From JBJXGC01 sp046154545 (GTDB lineage: Bacteria; Chloroflexota; Dehalococcoidia; Tepidiformales; Tepidiformaceae): a DNA stretch of 34,865 bases. The translations under genes were made by a program, and so were the position numbers. Below are positions 31,906 to 34,865 of the stretch, one piece after another; the first letter of the stretch is position 1, and each line of letters starts with the position of its first letter. The notes under the pieces are model-generated. The model did not search any database, had not been told where the DNA came from, and saw nothing but the letters and a program-made list of their open reading frames with translations. The stretch spans positions 1 to 34,865 of the forward strand of contig JBJXGC010000036.1 of assembly GCA_046154545.1 (NCBI GenBank), given 5' to 3'.

Positions 31906-31980
31906 CGGAATAGCTTTCCCAGTACTTCGATCATCGGTGCCGGTTCGTCGTTCGTCAAGTGCGCTGCGTGGCCGGAGAGC

Positions 31981-32718
31981 TCAGACGAGCGGCCAGGGGT
32001 AGTGCCGGTGCGGGCCAGGGACCGGGTAGACGCGGTCCTTGAGGAGCTTGCCCATCCGGGTGATGACCTGCGTGCGTTCGGCCTTCGAGATCATCTCGAG
32101 GAATGGCCCCGCCTCGGGGGCGTTCGCCTCGATCTTCTCGCCGGCCGCTTGCACGTCGGCCAGCCACTCGGAGGGGATGGGCTGCTCGGCCCAGTCCCAG
32201 ATCACTGTCCGCATCTTGTACTGCTCGTGGAAGCAGAGGCCGTGGTCGATCCCCCAGATACGGCCTTGTTCGTCGAGGAGGCAGTGCCCACCCTTCCGGT
32301 CGGCGTTGTTCGCGACATAATCGAAGACGGCCATCCGCATCAGCTGGGGTACCAGCTCCGGCTTCTCGCGTTGTTCGAAGAAGCTCGACTGCTGGTCGTG
32401 GCTGACAAAGAGCTGCATCGACCCGATGCCGTGCGGCCCGTCCCGCAGCACCGTCGGCGGGATGAACGCCCACCCGAGGAGCTGCGACAGCCGGTAGGCC
32501 GCCACTTCGCGCTTGTAAAGCCCGTCCGGGAAGTCCCAGAGCGGCGATTCACCCTTATACGGCTTGTAGACGCCGGCCAGCACCTGCCCATCGCCGGCAC
32601 AGAGCTGGGCCAGGTAGACGTAGTTCGATGAGTACCAGAGCGTCCGGCAATCCTGGAACTCCGCCTCCAACAAGAGGCGTTCCGCTTCGGCAAAGCCCAC
32701 GGGCTCGGGTTCGCTCAC
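31981..32718 (-). CDS. SCO1664 family protein (PI3/4-kinase-like fold)
   Basis: This 245-residue protein has AGVYKPYKGESPLWDFPDG with a likely ATP lysine (about 52), KREVAAYRLSQLLGW, VFDYVANNADRKGGHCLLD and WGIDHGLCFH; NNADR (Asp140) and GIDHG (Asp158) are in the positions of the kinase catalytic loop and metal Asp. The family is annotated as SCO1664 or HipA/PI3-4-kinase-like. In actinobacteria it is often near mycothiol genes, which are not here. Function is unproved. GTG 32718 has a GAGAGG nearby and TAGGCT 6 nt upstream. A strong terminator follows. Confidence 0.9.
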   Translation of the reverse strand: MSEPEPVGFAEAERLLLEAEFQDCRTLWYSSNYVYLAQLCAGDGQVLAGVYKPYKGESPLWDFPDGLYKREVAAYRLSQLLGWAFIPPTVLRDGPHGIGSMQLFVSHDQQSSFFEQREKPELVPQLMRMAVFDYVANNADRKGGHCLLDEQGRIWGIDHGLCFHEQYKMRTVIWDWAEQPIPSEWLADVQAAGEKIEANAPEAGPFLEMISKAERTQVITRMGKLLKDRVYPVPGPHRHYPWPLV

Positions 32719-32784
32719 CCTCTCAGCCTACATCCCGTCCCCAGCACTTGGCGATCCACAGCGCCCGGCGGTTGGCAACTGGCC

Positions 32785-32805
32785 GCTAACAGCTAACAGC
32801 GAACA
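32785..32805 (+). repeat. Three 7-bp tandem repeats before the enoyl-CoA hydratase gene
   Basis: GCTAACA, GCTAACA, GCGAACA in direct succession, followed by GCTG and a -10-like TAAATT (32810-32815). The repeat lies where the -35 and spacer of a promoter would be. Confidence 0.6.
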
Positions 32806-32838
32806 GCTGTAAATTCCCCCCACACTCTGGAGGCTGCC

Positions 32839-33636
32839 ATGGACTTCGCCGACATCCGTTACGAGGTGGACGATTTCGTTGCCACTATCACCCTCAACCG
32901 CCCCGACAAGCTCAACGCGATGTCCTGGGGCAGCTGGGCCGAGCTCGAACAGGCGATGGCACTCGCTGACGCTGACGACGATGCCCGCTGCATCGTGATC
33001 ACCGGCGAAGGCCGCGGCTTCTGCGCCGGGACCGACCTCACCGTCACCACCGACGAGTCCCAGTGGCCCGCCCGGCCCCATGCCGGCCGCACCGGGAGGG
33101 TGCGCTCGCGCTACCTCGGCACGTCAGATGTCTACAACTGCCGGAAGCCCACGATCGCGGCCGTGAACGGCGTGAGCGTCGGCGCCGGGTTTTCGCTCGC
33201 GCTCGCCTGCGACATCCGTATCGCCTCAGAGACGGCCCGCTTCAGCGCCATCTTCGTCAAGCGGGCGATCGTCGCCGACACGGGCTGCACCTGGTTCCTG
33301 CCCCGCGTGGTCGGCGCTTCGCGGGCGATGGAGATGCTTTACACCGGCCGCATGGTGGGTGCCGAAGAGGCGGTGCGCATTGGCCTCGCCAACGAAGCGG
33401 TGCCGGCCGACCAGCTGATGCCCCGGGCGCGGGCCCTCGCCTCCGAGATCGCCCACGGCCCCTGCATCGCCATCGAACTCGACAAGCGCCTGGTCCGCGA
33501 AGCGTTCGACCACAGCCTCGAACGGCAGACCGAGCTGGAGCAGTTCCTCCAGGGCTATACGAACCAGTCCGAGGACGCCAAAGAGGGCCGCCTCTCGTTC
33601 CTCGAAAAGCGCGAACCGGTCTTCAAGGGCCGCTGA
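32839..33636 (+). CDS. Enoyl-CoA hydratase/isomerase family protein
   Basis: This 265-residue crotonase-fold protein has TLNRPDKLNAMSWGSW, RGFCAGTDLTV (oxyanion hole region), KPTIAAVNGVSVGAGFSLALACDIRIAS and the C-terminal helices with GRMVGAEEAVRIGLANEAVP. The Glu pair that performs hydration is not obvious (FVKRAIVADTGCTWFLPRVVG has no Glu at the usual place), so it may be an isomerase or other crotonase. ATG has a TGGAGG site. It is followed at 2 nt by the VOC gene, probably as an operon. Confidence 0.92.
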   Translation: MDFADIRYEVDDFVATITLNRPDKLNAMSWGSWAELEQAMALADADDDARCIVITGEGRGFCAGTDLTVTTDESQWPARPHAGRTGRVRSRYLGTSDVYNCRKPTIAAVNGVSVGAGFSLALACDIRIASETARFSAIFVKRAIVADTGCTWFLPRVVGASRAMEMLYTGRMVGAEEAVRIGLANEAVPADQLMPRARALASEIAHGPCIAIELDKRLVREAFDHSLERQTELEQFLQGYTNQSEDAKEGRLSFLEKREPVFKGR

Positions 33637-33638
33637 CC

Positions 33639-34043
33639 GTGCCCCGCCCGAGACTGGTGACCACCGCCCTCGAGGTGGCCGATCTCGACCGCTCCGAGCG
33701 CCTCTATCGGGACGCGTTCGGACTCGACCTGCACCGGAGCCTCCACGGCGACAGCGACCGCTGGACCGGGGGCGACCACGCCGCGACATCCTGGACTGAG
33801 GGGGCCTTCGTCCACTTCGCCCTCTACCAGTCGAAGGACGGCGCCCAGACGACGGGCGCCCAGGTCGCCTTCGCGGTCGAGGACATCGCGGACGCCCACG
33901 AGCGCGCCGTGGCGGCTGGCGCCGAACTCGTCCACGAGCCCCGCGACGAGCCGTGGGGACGGTCCGCCCGCTACCGCGACCCCGACGGCAACGTCATCGA
34001 GCTAACCCAGCGCTTCGCGGACCGCGCCCAGGCGTTTCATTGA
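33639..34043 (+). CDS. VOC (glyoxalase/dioxygenase fold) family protein
   Basis: This 134-residue protein starts with GTG 2 nt after the hydratase stop. It has TTALEVADLDRSERLYRDAFG, the paired beta-alpha-beta-beta-beta units, FAVEDIADAHERAVAAGAELV and SARYRDPDGNVIELTQRF (metal Glu in VIEL). Such proteins include glyoxalase I-like lyases, dioxygenases and resistance proteins; this one is a single small unit and the reaction is unknown. The 3' end overlaps the LLM gene by 42 bp on the other strand. Confidence 0.88.
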   Translation: MPRPRLVTTALEVADLDRSERLYRDAFGLDLHRSLHGDSDRWTGGDHAATSWTEGAFVHFALYQSKDGAQTTGAQVAFAVEDIADAHERAVAAGAELVHEPRDEPWGRSARYRDPDGNVIELTQRFADRAQAFH

Positions 34044-34865
34044 GGCAAGGACCTTCGGCTGGTCGTCGGTGAGGTGGCGGATGATCATGTCGGTAAAGCC
34101 ACGCGCCTCGTACGACTTCATCTTTGCGACCACGGTATCGACGCTACCGTAGATGAGTGACTCGGGTTCGATGCCGCGGTAGCCCGCATCGATCAGGGGC
34201 TCGGCGACGGCGGCCGCTTCGGCATCGGTCTCTCCAACGTAGACATCGCGGCGGATGGCGATGGCTGCCGGGGTCTTTTCGTACACGCCGCAGCGGTCGC
34301 GGTAGTACCGGAGCCAGTGTTCGGCGAGGGCCGGCGTGAGTTCCGGCCCGGAAAGCCAGGCGTCGCCGATGCGGGCGGCGCGATCGACCGAGGCCTCGAC
34401 GCTGCCGCCGATCCAGACCTCGACCGGCTCCGGCGGGATGGGCGCGATCCGCGCAGCCTTGATAGCCGGGTAACGGGTTGAGCCGCTGACGGTCTGCCCG
34501 GCAAGGAGCCGGCGGACGATGTCGAGGCCCTCTTCAAAGGCCGAAGGTCGCGTGCGGAGGCTGATGCCCATGCCATCGAACTGGCTTCCACCGGCGCCCA
34601 GGGCGCACTGCATGATGAAGCGGCCCTGGTGGATGGAGGCGAGCGTCCCGATCTGCTCGGCGGCGAGGACCGGGTTCCAGAGCGGGAGGAGGAAGAGGCA
34701 GCCGGCCGGGTTGTCGCCCCATTCGGCCAGGAGGCGGCCGAGCATCGGCGTGTTCTGGTAGTAAGGCGCCGGGGAGGCGTGGTGGTCACCGATGAAGAGC
34801 GAATCGAGGCCGGATTCGCGGGCGGCGGCCGCGCGCTCAATCATCCAGCGAGCGGCCTCGCGGAC
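34002..34865 (-). CDS. LLM class flavin/F420-dependent oxidoreductase (5' end outside window)
   Basis: The frame is open to the right edge: the residues before Met at 34844 read VREAARW and continue in frame, so the N-terminus is missing. The visible 288 residues have LDSLFIGDHHASPAPYYQN, GTLASIHQGRFIMQCALGAGG, the VEVWIGGSVEASVDRAARIGDAW barrel motif and a normal C-terminal end. This is a second, distinct member of the luciferase-like family in the window. It overlaps the VOC gene by 42 bp tail to tail. Confidence 0.9.
   Translation of the reverse strand, partial: VREAARWMIERAAAARESGLDSLFIGDHHASPAPYYQNTPMLGRLLAEWGDNPAGCLFLLPLWNPVLAAEQIGTLASIHQGRFIMQCALGAGGSQFDGMGISLRTRPSAFEEGLDIVRRLLAGQTVSGSTRYPAIKAARIAPIPPEPVEVWIGGSVEASVDRAARIGDAWLSGPELTPALAEHWLRYYRDRCGVYEKTPAAIAIRRDVYVGETDAEAAAVAEPLIDAGYRGIEPESLIYGSVDTVVAKMKSYEARGFTDMIIRHLTDDQPKVLASMKRLGAVREALG

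Overview
The window is high-GC (roughly two thirds G+C), gene-dense DNA of a free-living bacterium. The gene content suggests a Chloroflexota lineage of the Dehalococcoidia type: luciferase-like F420-type oxidoreductases, a double-domain CaiB/BaiF CoA-transferase, an SCO1664-family kinase-like protein, a CSLREA beta-helix surface protein, and many GTG/TTG starts. An actinobacterium-like host cannot be excluded from sequence alone. There is no rRNA, tRNA, CRISPR array, prophage or insertion sequence that I can see.

Layout. 1-3.1 kb (minus): an MFS exporter cut by the left edge and a secreted lytic transglycosylase with six LysM repeats. 3.1-7.3 kb (plus): a tightly overlapping cluster (small membrane protein, yggS, proC, yggT), a second yggT, and an ABC ATPase/permease pair. 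7.3-8.0 kb: a lipoprotein gene interrupted by an in-frame TAA. 8.0-9.4 kb (minus): infC-rpmI-rplT, with an unusually long acidic tail on IF-3. 9.4-12.1 kb (plus): galU, a coupled unknown protein with a nuclease-like C-terminus, and a cupin. 12.1-12.9 kb (minus): DUF1801 and stand-alone Lrp/AsnC ligand-domain proteins. 13.0-14.7 kb: argS. 14.7-18.5 kb: a DUF429 gene, a small membrane protein, and a minus operon of 2-hydroxyacid dehydrogenase, HpcH/HpaI aldolase and UbiA prenyltransferase. 18.7-22.1 kb (plus): a secreted CHAP-like/SH3 protein, an SF2 helicase and a VapBC toxin-antitoxin pair. 22.1-30.7 kb (minus): an AhpD-like protein, a fused CoA-transferase, an LLM oxidoreductase, an Eis-like acetyltransferase, a CSLREA beta-helix protein and a metallo-beta-lactamase-fold hydrolase. 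30.8-34.9 kb: a low-GC SIR2-like gene, an SCO1664-family protein, enoyl-CoA hydratase plus VOC protein, and a second LLM gene cut by the right edge.

The most notable observation is the AhpD-like (carboxymuconolactone decarboxylase family) gene at 22143-22664 (minus). Its redox CxxC motif reads Cys-Ala-Phe-UGA, and the same frame continues through the rest of the family domain to a TAG. A hairpin that fits the bacterial SECIS description lies 19 nt after the UGA. This is best read as a selenoprotein that a standard gene caller would truncate at residue 75.

A second theme is regulatory. Many genes that begin a transcription unit have a TANNNT -10 hexamer only 5-9 nt before the start codon and no Shine-Dalgarno sequence. 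Internal operon genes and some others have good GGAG-type sites. This points to widespread leaderless transcription. Metabolic genes (CoA-transferase, enoyl-CoA hydratase, LLM oxidoreductases, aldolase, 2-hydroxyacid dehydrogenase) fit a heterotroph that degrades organic acids and other small carbon compounds. Their substrates cannot be read from the sequence.
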